A DNA stretch of 64,000 bases from an uncultured Duncaniella sp. (lineage in GTDB: Bacteria > Bacteroidota > Bacteroidia > Bacteroidales > Muribaculaceae). Numbering within the stretch: the first letter of the stretch is position 1; each line of letters begins with the position of its first letter. This document shows, in pieces, positions 1-9,161 of this stretch. The stretch is from assembly GCA_910577255.1 (NCBI GenBank), contig CAJTMH010000001.1:682001-746000 (forward strand). Reading direction: 5' to 3'. Below the pieces are notes generated by a model. The model was given only the letters and a program-made list of their open reading frames with translations. It did not search any database and had not been told where the DNA came from. The translations under genes and the position numbers were made by a program.

Positions 1-1
1 C

Positions 2-1039
2 CTTTGGGAAACCATGAACTCATGGGTATATGCAGGTTTTGACGAAACTTACAAACGTATGGGCGTGGACTTCGACAAAATCTACTACGAAAGCCGTACC
101 TATCTTGAAGGGAAGGAAAAAGTGCTGGAAGGCCTCGAAGCCGGTAAAATGTACCGCAAAGAGGATGGTTCAGTTTGGGCCGACCTCACTGGTGAAGGTC
201 TCGACCACAAACTACTATTGCGTAGCGACGGCACCTCAGTATACATGACTCAGGATATCGGCACTGCAAAATTGCGTTACGAGGACTACCCCATCGACAA
301 GATGATATACGTGGTAGGCAACGAACAGAACTACCATTTTCAGGTCCTCTCTATCCTCCTTGACCGCCTCGGCTTCAAGTGGGGCAAAGACCTCGTGCAT
401 TTTTCATACGGAATGGTCGAACTCCCCGAAGGCAAGATGAAATCACGAGAAGGCACAGTTGTGGATGCCGATGACCTCATGGACGACATGGTGTCAACAG
501 CCCGCAGCGTTTCTGCCGAACTCGGCAAACTCGACGGATTGACCGAGGAGGAGACTGCCGCCATTTCAGAAATGGTCGGTCTGGGAGCCTTGAAATATTT
601 CCTCCTGAAAGTCGATCCCCGCAAAAACATTACTTTCAACCCGAAAGAGACTATTGACTTCAACGGCAACACCGGACCTTTCATCCAGTACACCTATGCT
701 CGAATATGCTCTGTGCTCCGCAAAGCCGCTGATGAAAAAATGGCAATAGCTGATTATGGCAATGTCGTACCCGGCGAACGCGAAATCGCACTTATCCAAG
801 CACTCGCTGACTTCCCGGGTGTAGTTGAAGCTGCCGGCCAGACCTACAGCCCCGCACTAATTGCCAACTATGTATATGATTTGGTAAAACTCTATAACCA
901 ATTCTACCATGACTGCTCGATACTGAAGGAAGAGAACGAAGCTGTGCGTTCGCTCCGCCTTGAACTCAGCCGTCAGACAGCACGCGTCGTGAAGACAGGC
1001 ATGAAGCTCCTCGGCATTGATGTGCCGGAACGCATGTAA
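2..1039 (+). CDS. argS: arginyl-tRNA synthetase, C-terminal part (5' end outside window)
   Basis: Class I aminoacyl-tRNA synthetase that charges tRNA-Arg in the cytoplasm. The reading frame is open to the first bases of the window, so the N-terminal part with the HIGH motif lies upstream. About 345 residues are visible: the end of the Rossmann domain, a KMSKS-type loop seen as KMKSR near visible residue 145, then the helical anticodon-binding domain ending in the family-typical LGIDVPERM. The stop is followed by a short gap before the Bax-inhibitor-like gene. Family assignment is secure; only the true start is unknown. Confidence 0.95.
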   Translation, partial: LWETMNSWVYAGFDETYKRMGVDFDKIYYESRTYLEGKEKVLEGLEAGKMYRKEDGSVWADLTGEGLDHKLLLRSDGTSVYMTQDIGTAKLRYEDYPIDKMIYVVGNEQNYHFQVLSILLDRLGFKWGKDLVHFSYGMVELPEGKMKSREGTVVDADDLMDDMVSTARSVSAELGKLDGLTEEETAAISEMVGLGALKYFLLKVDPRKNITFNPKETIDFNGNTGPFIQYTYARICSVLRKAADEKMAIADYGNVVPGEREIALIQALADFPGVVEAAGQTYSPALIANYVYDLVKLYNQFYHDCSILKEENEAVRSLRLELSRQTARVVKTGMKLLGIDVPERM

Positions 1040-1096
1040 TAACGCCACGTTATGACACAATCAAAACAGAACAACAAACACTAAACACAGATAATT

Positions 1097-1816
1097 ATGT
1101 ACAATCAACCGACACCTCCACCCTACAATGGGTACCACAGTTCGCAAAGCGAAGCTGTGCAGACCACATCGGCTGTGATGAAACGCGTATATTTTAAGAT
1201 GTTCCTCGGGCTACTCGTCACTGCCTTCATCTCACTATTCTGCTCCACCAGCATGAGCTACATGTCATTCATGGCTACACATTCATGGTTCTACTGGGGA
1301 CTTTTCATCGCCGAACTTGTAATCGTATTTACCCTGTCGGCGCGCCTGACTAAAATGTCATCCATGTCAGCCACGCTTCTGTTTTACGTATTTGCGGCGA
1401 TTAACGGCATGGCGCTTGCCCCGATATTCATCGTCTACACCGCTACATCCATCGCCAAGACATTCTTCATTTGCGCCGGAACTTTCGGAGCAATGAGTAT
1501 CTATGGCTATTTCACCACACAGGATCTCACAAAGTGGGGTAACTTCCTGATTTATGCGCTTTTCGGCCTCATAATCGCCAGTGTGGTAAACATCTTCACC
1601 AAAAGTTCAGGCCTCAGCTGGATAATCTCGATTGCCGGTGTGCTCATCTTCGTAGGTCTTACAGCATGGGACACACAGAAAATCAAGCAGATGGCTCAAT
1701 ATACTCCTGCATCTTACGTAGGGCATCTTGCCACCATTGGCGCACTCAGCCTCTACCTTGATTTCATCAACCTCTTCCTCTATCTCCTCCGTTTCTTCGG
1801 AAACTCAAGAGACTAA
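1097..1816 (+). CDS. Bax inhibitor-1/YccA family membrane protein
   Basis: A 239-residue integral membrane protein with about seven hydrophobic segments after a short, proline-rich polar N-terminus. The spacing of the helices and the conserved aspartates of the last part (AWDTQKIK, then LYLDFINLF) match the BI-1/YccA family, whose eukaryotic members act as calcium-leak channels and whose E. coli member YccA modulates FtsH. It lies 57 bp after argS and 48 bp before the dehydrogenase, all on the same strand. The physiological role in Bacteroidota is not established. Confidence 0.85.
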   Translation: MYNQPTPPPYNGYHSSQSEAVQTTSAVMKRVYFKMFLGLLVTAFISLFCSTSMSYMSFMATHSWFYWGLFIAELVIVFTLSARLTKMSSMSATLLFYVFAAINGMALAPIFIVYTATSIAKTFFICAGTFGAMSIYGYFTTQDLTKWGNFLIYALFGLIIASVVNIFTKSSGLSWIISIAGVLIFVGLTAWDTQKIKQMAQYTPASYVGHLATIGALSLYLDFINLFLYLLRFFGNSRD

Positions 1817-1864
1817 TGTTAGCAATTACCATTTTTTAATACACTCCAACTTCTTCACAAGGAA

Positions 1865-3061
1865 ATGGCAAAAGTCGTAATCATCGGAGCCGGCGGTGTT
1901 GGTACCGTTGTAGCTCACAAGTGTGCTCAGCACCCCGAAGTTTTCTCGGAAATAGTTATCGCCTCTCGCACACGCAGCAAGTGTGATGCAATAGTCGAAG
2001 CTATTGGTAAGCCCAACATCACTTCCGACGTTGTCGATGCTGACAGCGTGCCCCAGCTCGTGGAACTGTTCAACCGCCACAAACCTGAACTGGTGATCAA
2101 CGTAGCTCTCCCCTATCAGGACCTCACCATCATGGATGCGTGTCTTATATGTGGTGTGAACTATCTTGACACAGCAAACTACGAGCCTAAGGATGTAGCT
2201 CATTTCGAATACTCATGGCAGTGGGCTTATAAGCAGAAATTTGAGGATGCCGGCCTAACCGCCATTCTCGGATGCGGATTTGACCCCGGAGTTTCAGGCG
2301 TGTTCACAGCTTATGCAGCCAAACACTATTTCTCCGACATGGAGTATCTTGACATTGTTGATTGCAACGGCGGAGATCATGGCAAAGCATTCGCCACAAA
2401 CTTCAACCCTGAAATTAACATCCGCGAAATCACCCAGAACGGACGCTACTATCAGGATGGCAAGTGGGTCACAACCGGCCCGCTGGAAATCCACAAGACC
2501 TTGACTTATCCGAATATAGGCGAGCGCGACAGCTATCTTCTCTATCACGAAGAGCTTGAATCTCTTGTAAAGAACTATCCATCAATCAAGCGTGCCCGCT
2601 TCTGGATGACCTTCGGCCAGGAATATCTCACACACCTTCGCGTGATTCAGAATATCGGCATGGCCCGCATCGACGAAGTTGACTACAATGGTCAGAAAAT
2701 CGTGCCCCTGCAATTCCTTAAGGCAGTACTCCCCAATCCTCAGGATCTTGGCGAGAACTACCATGGCGAGACATCAATCGGATGCCGCATATCAGGCCTT
2801 GACAAAGAAGGCAAGCATCTCACATATTACATCTGGAACAACTGCTCGCACGAGGAAGCCTATCGCGAAACAGGCATGCAGGCAGTGAGCTACACCACCG
2901 GCGTCCCCGCAATGGTAGGAGCCATGATGTTCCTGACAGGCAAATGGGTAATGCCCGGCGTGCACAATGTTGAGGAATTTGATCCAGATCCATTCCTGAC
3001 AGAACTTGCCAAAGACGGTCTGCCCTGGAACGAGCGATTCAACCTCGACCTTGAAGTGTAA
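1865..3061 (+). CDS. carboxynorspermidine dehydrogenase (saccharopine dehydrogenase family)
   Basis: A 398-residue NAD(P)-dependent enzyme of the saccharopine dehydrogenase family. The N-terminus has the Rossmann signature VVIIGAGGVGTVVAHK, followed by the catalytic domain motifs GCGFDPGVSGVF and DCNGGDHG. Length and motif set fit carboxynorspermidine dehydrogenase, which condenses aspartate semialdehyde with a diamine in the alternative spermidine pathway common in gut Bacteroidota. The partner decarboxylase (nspC) is not in the window. A general saccharopine dehydrogenase annotation is the alternative. A terminator hairpin follows at 3095. Confidence 0.85.
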   Translation: MAKVVIIGAGGVGTVVAHKCAQHPEVFSEIVIASRTRSKCDAIVEAIGKPNITSDVVDADSVPQLVELFNRHKPELVINVALPYQDLTIMDACLICGVNYLDTANYEPKDVAHFEYSWQWAYKQKFEDAGLTAILGCGFDPGVSGVFTAYAAKHYFSDMEYLDIVDCNGGDHGKAFATNFNPEINIREITQNGRYYQDGKWVTTGPLEIHKTLTYPNIGERDSYLLYHEELESLVKNYPSIKRARFWMTFGQEYLTHLRVIQNIGMARIDEVDYNGQKIVPLQFLKAVLPNPQDLGENYHGETSIGCRISGLDKEGKHLTYYIWNNCSHEEAYRETGMQAVSYTTGVPAMVGAMMFLTGKWVMPGVHNVEEFDPDPFLTELAKDGLPWNERFNLDLEV

Positions 3062-3094
3062 GTCTTTTTGATTTAAATATCACATATCAACTCA

Positions 3095-3138
3095 AATGAG
3101 CCCCGGAATTCCATTCAGTTTTCCGGGGTTCATTTTAT
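3095..3138 (+). terminator. Rho-independent terminator after the dehydrogenase
   Basis: A 14 bp stem pairs 3095-3108 with 3121-3134, with a CCCCGGAA core and one G-T pair, around a 12 nt loop. A T-rich stretch follows. It sits 34 bp after the stop codon. Confidence 0.75.
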
Positions 3139-3210
3139 TCCATCATAGTCTTTCCGTGTGTGACCGGCATTGTGGATATGTCAGGATATATTTTTTTAGT
3201 ATAAAATGTT

Positions 3211-3239
3211 TTTGGTTTAAAAAAAAGTTATTACTTTCG
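3211..3239 (+). promoter_or_regulatory. possible promoter of the 184-residue acidic protein
   Basis: TTTG at 3211 and a TTACTTTCG-like element at 3231 resemble the Bacteroidota -33/-7 pair, but the spacing (about 17) is short and the -7 box is imperfect. The ATG lies about 35 bp downstream. Confidence 0.4.
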
Positions 3240-3273
3240 CAGTATACTTTTACATCGACAAAAACCACAGACT

Positions 3274-3828
3274 ATGATATTCAATTTCCGTATTGTTTCC
3301 GACGAAGTTGACAACTTCAAACGAGAAATCCAGATTGACGCAGACGCAACATTTCTGGACCTAAGAAATGCCATTTGTGACTCAGTCGGCTATGACAAAG
3401 GCCAGTTCAGCTCATTTTTCCTATGTGATGACGGATGGGAACGCAATCAGGAAATATGCCTTGAAGACATGGGGTCCGACTCGTCGGAGGATGTATATCT
3501 GATGGAAGACACTCCCCTTAGTGATTTCATCGAGGATGACGGTCAACGCCTTGTATGGGTGTTTGATTACATGACAGACCGATCATTCTTCATCGAGATG
3601 AAAAAATCCATTCCCGGGAAAAATCTGAAGGATCCATTGTGCACCATATCAATGGGTGAAGCTCCTGCTGAATTTGTCGACCTCGATGATTTTGATGCGA
3701 AGATCGACGCGAAGGCTGCTCAAGTGGCAGCATCCACTGACCTTGACGACGAGTTCTATGGCTCCACCGAATTTAATGAAGATGAATTTGACGCAGCAGG
3801 ATTTGACGAAATGACTTTCGATGAATAA
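3274..3828 (+). CDS. small acidic protein resembling IS1096 passenger / pRiA4b ORF-3 family
   Basis: A 184-residue acidic cytosolic protein. The N-terminal half (residues 1-115) has the pattern of the pRiA4b ORF-3 fold: FRIVSDEVDNFKREI, a predicted strand/helix unit, FFLCDDGWE and LVWVFDY. The C-terminal tail is extremely rich in Asp, Glu and Phe and looks disordered. No transposase or other mobile gene is adjacent, so the mobile-element name is historical only. It is monocistronic, between a terminator at 3095 and one at 3852. Function unknown. Confidence 0.7.
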   Translation: MIFNFRIVSDEVDNFKREIQIDADATFLDLRNAICDSVGYDKGQFSSFFLCDDGWERNQEICLEDMGSDSSEDVYLMEDTPLSDFIEDDGQRLVWVFDYMTDRSFFIEMKKSIPGKNLKDPLCTISMGEAPAEFVDLDDFDAKIDAKAAQVAASTDLDDEFYGSTEFNEDEFDAAGFDEMTFDE

Positions 3829-3851
3829 TCCTCGAAAACTCGAATAAACAT

Positions 3852-3890
3852 AAAAATATCGGCTCACGTTCATGGTGGGCCGATATTTTT
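3852..3890. terminator. bidirectional terminator between convergent genes
   Basis: A perfect 12 bp stem (3852-3863 with 3879-3890) extends by four further pairs around a 7 nt loop. The arms begin with A-runs and end with T-runs, so it can terminate transcription from both sides. Confidence 0.9.
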
Positions 3891-3894
3891 ATAT

Positions 3895-4842
3895 TCATTT
3901 GAGTTCTACTGTGAATTTTGGAGTCAACTGACACCCGATCCCCTCTTTAAAATCACATAATCCTAACGATGGTATTCCATCGGATGATGATGGGCCAATA
4001 TCCAAAAACTCCGCATCACCGGCGGTATTATAATACTCCAGGACTTTAAACGCAAGGAAATTCATAGGCCTCAAGACTCTGTGTTCAGTCACATCGCCCC
4101 AATAAATCACCTGACGACCGCAAGAGGATGTGTGATAGACCATTCCCCCGGCTATCGGGCATCCTTCATGGCGCACAATAAAGAAATCCATCTTTATAAT
4201 CGCCGATGTATTAATAATATCTGACTCCGACATGTGGAGTGGATAGCCTAATGCAGCATGATTGCGGCTGATTATACTATAGACAGTTGACACTCCGGCA
4301 ATATCATCGGAAGAAACAACCTCGAAGTCAAAATTCTGCCGCATCGCACCGGAGAACTTATTGCGCACTTCAGGCCACATTCTATCCTTGAAGTCAGGGA
4401 ATTCACCAATGGGGTAATGATAATTATAGTCAGCATGCACGACATCACCTCCACGAGTCAACACACTGCAAAACTGCTTGGATATTACAGATTTTTTATC
4501 ATAAATAGATGGGGGCAGAGTCAAACGCACACGTCTGTTTAAACTGTCCGCATACATTCTCAATAGCCCCACTGCTTCCATATAATGACTTAGGCGTTGA
4601 ACTCCCCTCTCCTCCATCGCTCCAAATGGAGCGGAGAACGGAGCCTGCAATACATCCTTTTTTTCGCCAAGTATTATACCAAAACGGACCTTCCTACCAT
4701 CAAGAAATATCAGATAATGCACATCATCTACTTTCCCTTTGTTAAGCTCATTGAACTCAACTTGGTTAAACACATGTAGAGGAGCAGGGAACAGCGATTT
4801 ATATTCCTCAGCACTAATCCGTTTTACAATCATTTCTGCCAT
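3895..4842 (-). CDS. GNAT/FemAB-like acetyltransferase domain protein
   Basis: A 315-residue soluble protein with two GNAT-like halves. The second half carries the acetyltransferase pattern: VRNKFSGAMRQNFDFEV, then FFIVRHEGCPIAGGMVY and MNFLAFKVLEYY, ending in FLDIGPSSSDG. This layout is typical of the BioF2-like/FemAB group, which transfers acyl or aminoacyl groups. It is the last gene of a three-gene operon; its ATG overlaps the tsaC-like stop by one base (TGATG). The substrate cannot be inferred. Related proteins occur in cell-wall and polysaccharide-modifying loci. Confidence 0.6.
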   Translation of the reverse strand: MAEMIVKRISAEEYKSLFPAPLHVFNQVEFNELNKGKVDDVHYLIFLDGRKVRFGIILGEKKDVLQAPFSAPFGAMEERGVQRLSHYMEAVGLLRMYADSLNRRVRLTLPPSIYDKKSVISKQFCSVLTRGGDVVHADYNYHYPIGEFPDFKDRMWPEVRNKFSGAMRQNFDFEVVSSDDIAGVSTVYSIISRNHAALGYPLHMSESDIINTSAIIKMDFFIVRHEGCPIAGGMVYHTSSCGRQVIYWGDVTEHRVLRPMNFLAFKVLEYYNTAGDAEFLDIGPSSSDGIPSLGLCDFKEGIGCQLTPKFTVELK

Positions 4843-5444
4843 CAGCCGAGTACACCTTTACCTTCTCGGACAATCTCTGGATTGCGGCTATCCGTAATAT
4901 CCACAATTGTTGATGGAATGATATCACCTTCTCCGCCATCCACAAGAAGAGTTGCCATTTCTGAATAGTCATAAGCGACCGCCTGAGGGTCAACAGAAAC
5001 TTCATCGCCAAGCGGGACTGAAGTCGAAAGCACCGGATGCCCCAACTTTGATGCTATGGCACGAGCAATCTCGTTATCCGGCACACGTATTCCAACCTCT
5101 TTACGTCCTTTGAACACTTTAGGCAAAGTGGTGGCCGCCGGCAATATGAATGTAAATGGGCCTGGTAAGTTTGCGCGGAGAATCCTAAATGCCTCATTGT
5201 CTATTTTAGCATATTCACTTGCCATGGAAATACCGTCGCACACTATGGATAGAGTCTGCTTCTGTGGATTCATCCCTTTTATCTTACACAATCGCTCTAT
5301 CGCGTTATTATTGAGTGCATCACACCCAAACGCATAGAGGGTATCAGTGGGATAAATTATTACCCCTCCTTCTCTGAGGGTTTCCACCACATCATCAAGA
5401 TACTTCTCATTGATGCTGCTCGGATACATTCGTAACGATTTCAT
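4842..5444 (-). CDS. L-threonylcarbamoyladenylate synthase (YrdC/Sua5 family)
   Basis: A 200-residue single-domain YrdC protein. It makes threonylcarbamoyl-AMP from threonine, bicarbonate and ATP, the first step of the tRNA t6A37 modification. Visible motifs are GGVIIYPTDTLYAFGCDA near residues 26-43, the basic KIKGMNPQK stretch, and the late LSTSVPLGDE segment. Its stop overlaps the next ATG, and its own ATG overlaps the upstream B3/B4 gene by four bases, so the three are translationally coupled. A TsaC-like function is likely; the gene symbol is left open because YrdC paralogues exist. Confidence 0.9.
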   Translation of the reverse strand: MKSLRMYPSSINEKYLDDVVETLREGGVIIYPTDTLYAFGCDALNNNAIERLCKIKGMNPQKQTLSIVCDGISMASEYAKIDNEAFRILRANLPGPFTFILPAATTLPKVFKGRKEVGIRVPDNEIARAIASKLGHPVLSTSVPLGDEVSVDPQAVAYDYSEMATLLVDGGEGDIIPSTIVDITDSRNPEIVREGKGVLG

Positions 5445-6106
5445 GGCCGATAGATTTTCACATTTATATTTTTCGCATCTGCAAAACGCTCAAGCAATGA
5501 CACTGTGAGAGCAACTGTGTCATCCACTGGCATTTCTTCTCCGTAGATATTAATACACATCAGCAACCGCGAAGTTGTCAAATCAAGTTTTGTGCGTTCA
5601 TTATCACTTGTAGGAGTTCCTACACCACCCACTTTATCCCGGTAGACCGGTAGATTCTCAATATTGAGTGTACCACGGCCAATACCCTCGAATGGCTCTT
5701 CACAGCGTCCGGCACCAAGCACGAGGGTGTCACCTTCTATTTTATCGATGTCGAATCCACCGATAGAGTATCCCGACTGCATCGAAATAAGATTGATCAG
5801 GTCAACGAGCGCATTTATTCGATAAAGCTCCAGCCCCTTGACCACCCTACGGCATAAGGCTTCAGAAGAAGGCCGATAACGGTTAGGTTCTTTCCCCAAT
5901 GCCTTGTACGCTTCACGGGTCGCCTTTATTCCGGGACGCTTATTTATATCTGACATTTCCGTGACACTACGCAAATCATCGGCCGCACGAGTGATGAGAC
6001 TCCACAGTTCTTCAGAAGTCTCCGAATTAGTCACATCGGCCTCAACGGTCACGACCTGCAACCCGGAGGCAGCATTGCGTATCACGTCTTCAAATTTAAT
6101 TTCCAT
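5441..6106 (-). CDS. B3/B4 tRNA-binding domain protein (PheRS-beta editing-domain relative)
   Basis: A 221-residue protein with the B3/B4 fold found in the editing site of phenylalanyl-tRNA synthetase beta. Visible landmarks are RPGIKATREAYKALGKEPN and LISMQSGYSIGGFDIDKI. Freestanding members are often annotated as phenylalanine-tRNA-ligase-beta-like, and deacylation of mischarged tRNA is suspected but not general knowledge. The ATG at 6106 is chosen over an upstream frame extension to 6235 because a TAATTTTG promoter element lies at 6140-6133, inside the extension. It heads the operon with the YrdC and GNAT genes. Confidence 0.8.
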   Translation of the reverse strand: MEIKFEDVIRNAASGLQVVTVEADVTNSETSEELWSLITRAADDLRSVTEMSDINKRPGIKATREAYKALGKEPNRYRPSSEALCRRVVKGLELYRINALVDLINLISMQSGYSIGGFDIDKIEGDTLVLGAGRCEEPFEGIGRGTLNIENLPVYRDKVGGVGTPTSDNERTKLDLTTSRLLMCINIYGEEMPVDDTVALTVSLLERFADAKNINVKIYRP

Positions 6107-6132
6107 CTTGTGCGCAGATATGGTTAGCATTG

Positions 6133-6165
6133 CAAAATTAAGACAAAATTTAAAATTAGCCCTAA
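6133..6165 (-). promoter_or_regulatory. probable promoter of the B3/B4-YrdC-GNAT operon
   Basis: On the minus strand a perfect -7 box TAATTTTG spans 6140-6133. The upstream element (TTAG about 21 bp away) is weak. The predicted start of transcription is about 20 bp before the ATG at 6106. Confidence 0.45.
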
Positions 6166-6265
6166 CATTACCGACAATTTTATAGATGCAATCCCATATT
6201 TTACCATTAAGATCCCAACAGTCCCAAAAGCACACTGACCTCCAGCATCAGCCGGTAAGCAGATA

Positions 6266-6297
6266 TTTGCTGATATAAGAAAATTTAGCTAATTTTG
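6266..6297 (+). promoter_or_regulatory. promoter of the LpxL-like acyltransferase
   Basis: TTTG at 6266-6269, a 20 bp spacer and TAATTTTG at 6290-6297 match the Bacteroidota primary-sigma consensus exactly. The ATG is at 6330. Confidence 0.75.
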
Positions 6298-6329
6298 TCG
6301 TCCATTCTCTAACGAACAATCAAAGAGAT

Positions 6330-7229
6330 ATGACATATCACTTGCTTCGGTTTTTCTTAAAGCTGATATCCCGCCTTCCTTTCAGGGTACTTTACATCTT
6401 GGCTGACGTAGTGTACTTCCTGCTATATTATATAATCCGCTACCGACGCCGGATTGTGCGCAAGAACCTCACAGAAGCCTTTCCGGAAAAGTCACCGGCA
6501 GAAATTAAAAAAATAGAGAAGGAGTTTTATCATTTCTTTGCCGACAATCTCCTTGAGAGCTGCAAGATGGCAAATATGTCGCCCGAGGAGATGAGCCGTC
6601 GCATGAATTTCACTAACATCAACACGATCAACGATGTATTACGCAACGGACAATCCATTGCCATCTATCTCGGACATTACGCAAACTGGGAATGGGTCTC
6701 TTCAATGCCGATACACCTTGAAAAAAGTGCTGTAGCGGCACAGATATACCATAAGCTGCGCAACAAGGAGATGGACAAACTGATACTTGAACACAGGAGC
6801 GCATTTGGGGCCGTGAGCGTAGAAATGTATCAAACCGCACGTTACATCACCGGATTAGCCCATCGCAAACAGGTAAGCATCATCGGTTTCATTGCCGACC
6901 AATCGCCCAAAAAGCGCGAAGTGCACCACTTCATCCCATTCATGCACCACAAGACCCCTGTGCTCACCGGTACTGAAAAACTCATCAAGCACTATGGATT
7001 TGATCCATGGTTCCTGTACACCAGACGGATCAAGCGGGGTTATTATGAGGCTGAGTTTATCCACATGCATGACAATCCGAAAACTCTTCCCGATTTCCAG
7101 TTGACAGAAATGTATTTCCAGATGCTTGAAAAAGTCATCAGGAAACAACCGGAATTGTATCTATGGACCCACAACCGGTTTAAGCATGCCCAACCGCTAA
7201 CCCCACAGGAGCAAATCACTACAGCTTGA
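6330..7229 (+). CDS. lysophospholipid / lipid A acyltransferase (LpxL/HtrB family)
   Basis: A 299-residue inner-membrane-associated acyltransferase. A hydrophobic N-terminal anchor (residues 15-38) precedes the catalytic motif with the HX4E pattern in LGHYANWEW. A later basic segment (FIADQSPKKREVHHF) resembles the acceptor-side motif of LpxL-type enzymes that add secondary acyl chains to lipid A. A strong promoter lies at 6266. It is followed on the same strand by a Stealth protein and a GT92-like transferase, which suggests a role in envelope lipid or glycan construction. Confidence 0.85.
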   Translation: MTYHLLRFFLKLISRLPFRVLYILADVVYFLLYYIIRYRRRIVRKNLTEAFPEKSPAEIKKIEKEFYHFFADNLLESCKMANMSPEEMSRRMNFTNINTINDVLRNGQSIAIYLGHYANWEWVSSMPIHLEKSAVAAQIYHKLRNKEMDKLILEHRSAFGAVSVEMYQTARYITGLAHRKQVSIIGFIADQSPKKREVHHFIPFMHHKTPVLTGTEKLIKHYGFDPWFLYTRRIKRGYYEAEFIHMHDNPKTLPDFQLTEMYFQMLEKVIRKQPELYLWTHNRFKHAQPLTPQEQITTA

Positions 7230-7252
7230 CACGAAACTCATAATTACAGAAC

Positions 7253-8245
7253 ATGGAAATTGATTTTGTAGTAACATGGGTCAATATGGATGACCCGAAA
7301 TGGAAAGAGGAATTTACAAAATATTCCAATAAAAAGGATACTGAGAAAAACGGTGTCTCCGACGCTCGTTTCCGCGACTATGGCTTCTTGAGGTATTGGT
7401 TTCGTGGCATAGAAAAATTTGCCCCTTGGGTACGCAAAATCCATTTCGTCACAAGTGGGCAGAAGCCGGAATGGCTCGACGAGAGCAATCCCAAGATTAA
7501 TCTGGTTAACCACAAAGACTATATCCCCTCAGAGTTTCTTCCCACCTACAACTCTGTGGTGATTGAACGCTACATACACAAAATACCTGACCTTGCTGAC
7601 CATTTTGTGTATTTCAACGATGATTTTTATATCATAAACCATATCACGCCCGAACGTTTTTTCCGTAACGGTCTGCCATGTGACATAGCCACATTCCTTT
7701 ACAATCCATCCTGGTCACAATGGTACCGCCGAATCAAGAACAATCTGAGGATCATCAACCAGCACTTCGACAAAAAAGAAGTTATGGCCCGCTTTCATGA
7801 CAAATGGTTCGACAAGAGCTACGGATCGAGAGCCCGTTGGAATTATCTGCTTAAATACTATGACAAATTCATCACTCTCCGCACTCCACATAATGCCCAA
7901 CCATATCTGAAAGCGACATTCGAAGAGGTGTGGGATGTAGCCGGAAAGGAACTCACCGCAACATCCGTGAACCGCTTCAGAGACTCGTCGGACTATACTC
8001 CCGAGCTATTCCGCACATGGCAGATATGTAAAGGAAACTTTGAGCCATACAACACATATAGTGACACCAAGATGTTCCCGCTGATGATAAAGTCAAAAAA
8101 GGCCATCCGGGCCATCTATGACCAGTCATATTCTCTGATATGTCTCAACGACAATGTCCACATCCGTCACTATGACGAAGTGATGCAAGGAATCAAGGAT
8201 GCGTTCGAGAGCATATTGCCTGAGAAATCAAGTTTTGAATTATAG
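7253..8245 (+). CDS. Stealth family phosphotransferase (capsule/phosphoglycan type), copy 1
   Basis: A 330-residue protein with the Stealth conserved regions in order: CR1 at the N-terminus (IDFVVTWVNMDDPKW), CR2 around residues 40-130 (GFLRYWFRGIEKFAPWV, then FVYFNDDFY with the acidic pair) and a CR3/CR4-like C-terminal half. The family includes hexose-1-phosphate transferases of bacterial capsules and the human GlcNAc-1-phosphotransferase, so it probably transfers a sugar-phosphate from a nucleotide sugar onto a glycan. It starts 23 bp after the acyltransferase. A second Stealth gene lies on the other strand at 9508. Confidence 0.88.
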   Translation: MEIDFVVTWVNMDDPKWKEEFTKYSNKKDTEKNGVSDARFRDYGFLRYWFRGIEKFAPWVRKIHFVTSGQKPEWLDESNPKINLVNHKDYIPSEFLPTYNSVVIERYIHKIPDLADHFVYFNDDFYIINHITPERFFRNGLPCDIATFLYNPSWSQWYRRIKNNLRIINQHFDKKEVMARFHDKWFDKSYGSRARWNYLLKYYDKFITLRTPHNAQPYLKATFEEVWDVAGKELTATSVNRFRDSSDYTPELFRTWQICKGNFEPYNTYSDTKMFPLMIKSKKAIRAIYDQSYSLICLNDNVHIRHYDEVMQGIKDAFESILPEKSSFEL

Positions 8246-8282
8246 CCACCTAAGGTGTCAAAAGCCTTTTTAATTTACAGCG

Positions 8283-9161
8283 ATGAATAAGATAGCAGCT
8301 GAAATAATAGCAGGAGTGATTCCAAACAAAATGGCCCGCAATCGTTGGAGAGGTATCTTGCGTTATGGGATAGTCAATGCCTTGAAGCTGAAACATAAGC
8401 TGAAACATTGCGCCGCCACTCCGGCACATTATCTCGCCGTATGCGCCATCGCCAAGGATGAGGGTCCTTACTTCAAGGAATGGATTGACTGGCACATAAG
8501 CCAGGGAGTGGAAAAATTCTACATCTATGACAACGAAAGCACCGACTGCACACGCGATGTGCTGCAACCCTACATCTCGTCAGGAGTGGTGGAATACATC
8601 TATTTTCCCGGTTACCGCCGTCAGCTTGCCGCCTATGACGACTGCATAGAGCGCCACCGTTTCGACACTCGATGGCTCGCTTTCATTGACCTTGATGAAT
8701 TCATCGTCCCGATGCAGCATCAATCAGTTCCTGAATTCCTGAAGCAGTACGAGGACTTCCCGGCAGTTGAAATAAACTGGTTAATCTACGGCAGCGGAGG
8801 AGCGGACAAAAAGTCTGACGCTCCTGTCATGCAACGTTTCAAACATCATTCTCTCCCCGACCATACCTTGAACAGGCATGTCAAAAGCATAGTTAATCCC
8901 CGCAGGGTATTCTCAATGATCGGATGCCATGAAGTGGCGCGAATCAATGGGAAAGCCGTTGATTCACATGGCAACCTGATCACCAAAAACTTCCGCGAAC
9001 GTGAGCCGCAGCAGGATGTAATCCGCATAAACCATTATGCCGTCCGATCACGCGAAGAGTTCATCGAGAAGCAGAACCGAGGCAGGGCAAGCGGCACACA
9101 GAGAACCGTCCCGACTGAATACTTCGACCGCTACGACCTAAACGACATCAAGGAGGGATAA
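8283..9161 (+). CDS. glycosyltransferase, GT92/DUF23-like (GT-A fold)
   Basis: A 292-residue cytosolic transferase. It has the family pattern: LAVCAIAKDEGPYFKEWIDW at residues 44-64, a FYIYDNESTD nucleotide-sugar motif, and WLAFIDLDEFIV as the DxD-like metal site. An H-Y motif near the C-terminus (RINHYAVRS) also fits. The group is usually annotated as glycosyl transferase family 92 and adds single sugars to surface glycans. It ends the plus-strand glycan group; an imperfect inverted repeat at 9434 lies between it and the convergent Stealth gene. Confidence 0.82.
   Translation: MNKIAAEIIAGVIPNKMARNRWRGILRYGIVNALKLKHKLKHCAATPAHYLAVCAIAKDEGPYFKEWIDWHISQGVEKFYIYDNESTDCTRDVLQPYISSGVVEYIYFPGYRRQLAAYDDCIERHRFDTRWLAFIDLDEFIVPMQHQSVPEFLKQYEDFPAVEINWLIYGSGGADKKSDAPVMQRFKHHSLPDHTLNRHVKSIVNPRRVFSMIGCHEVARINGKAVDSHGNLITKNFREREPQQDVIRINHYAVRSREEFIEKQNRGRASGTQRTVPTEYFDRYDLNDIKEG

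Noticed and set aside
3274..3828. Reading the pRiA4b ORF-3-like gene as part of an insertion sequence
   Set aside because: No transposase, inverted repeats or target duplication are visible around it.
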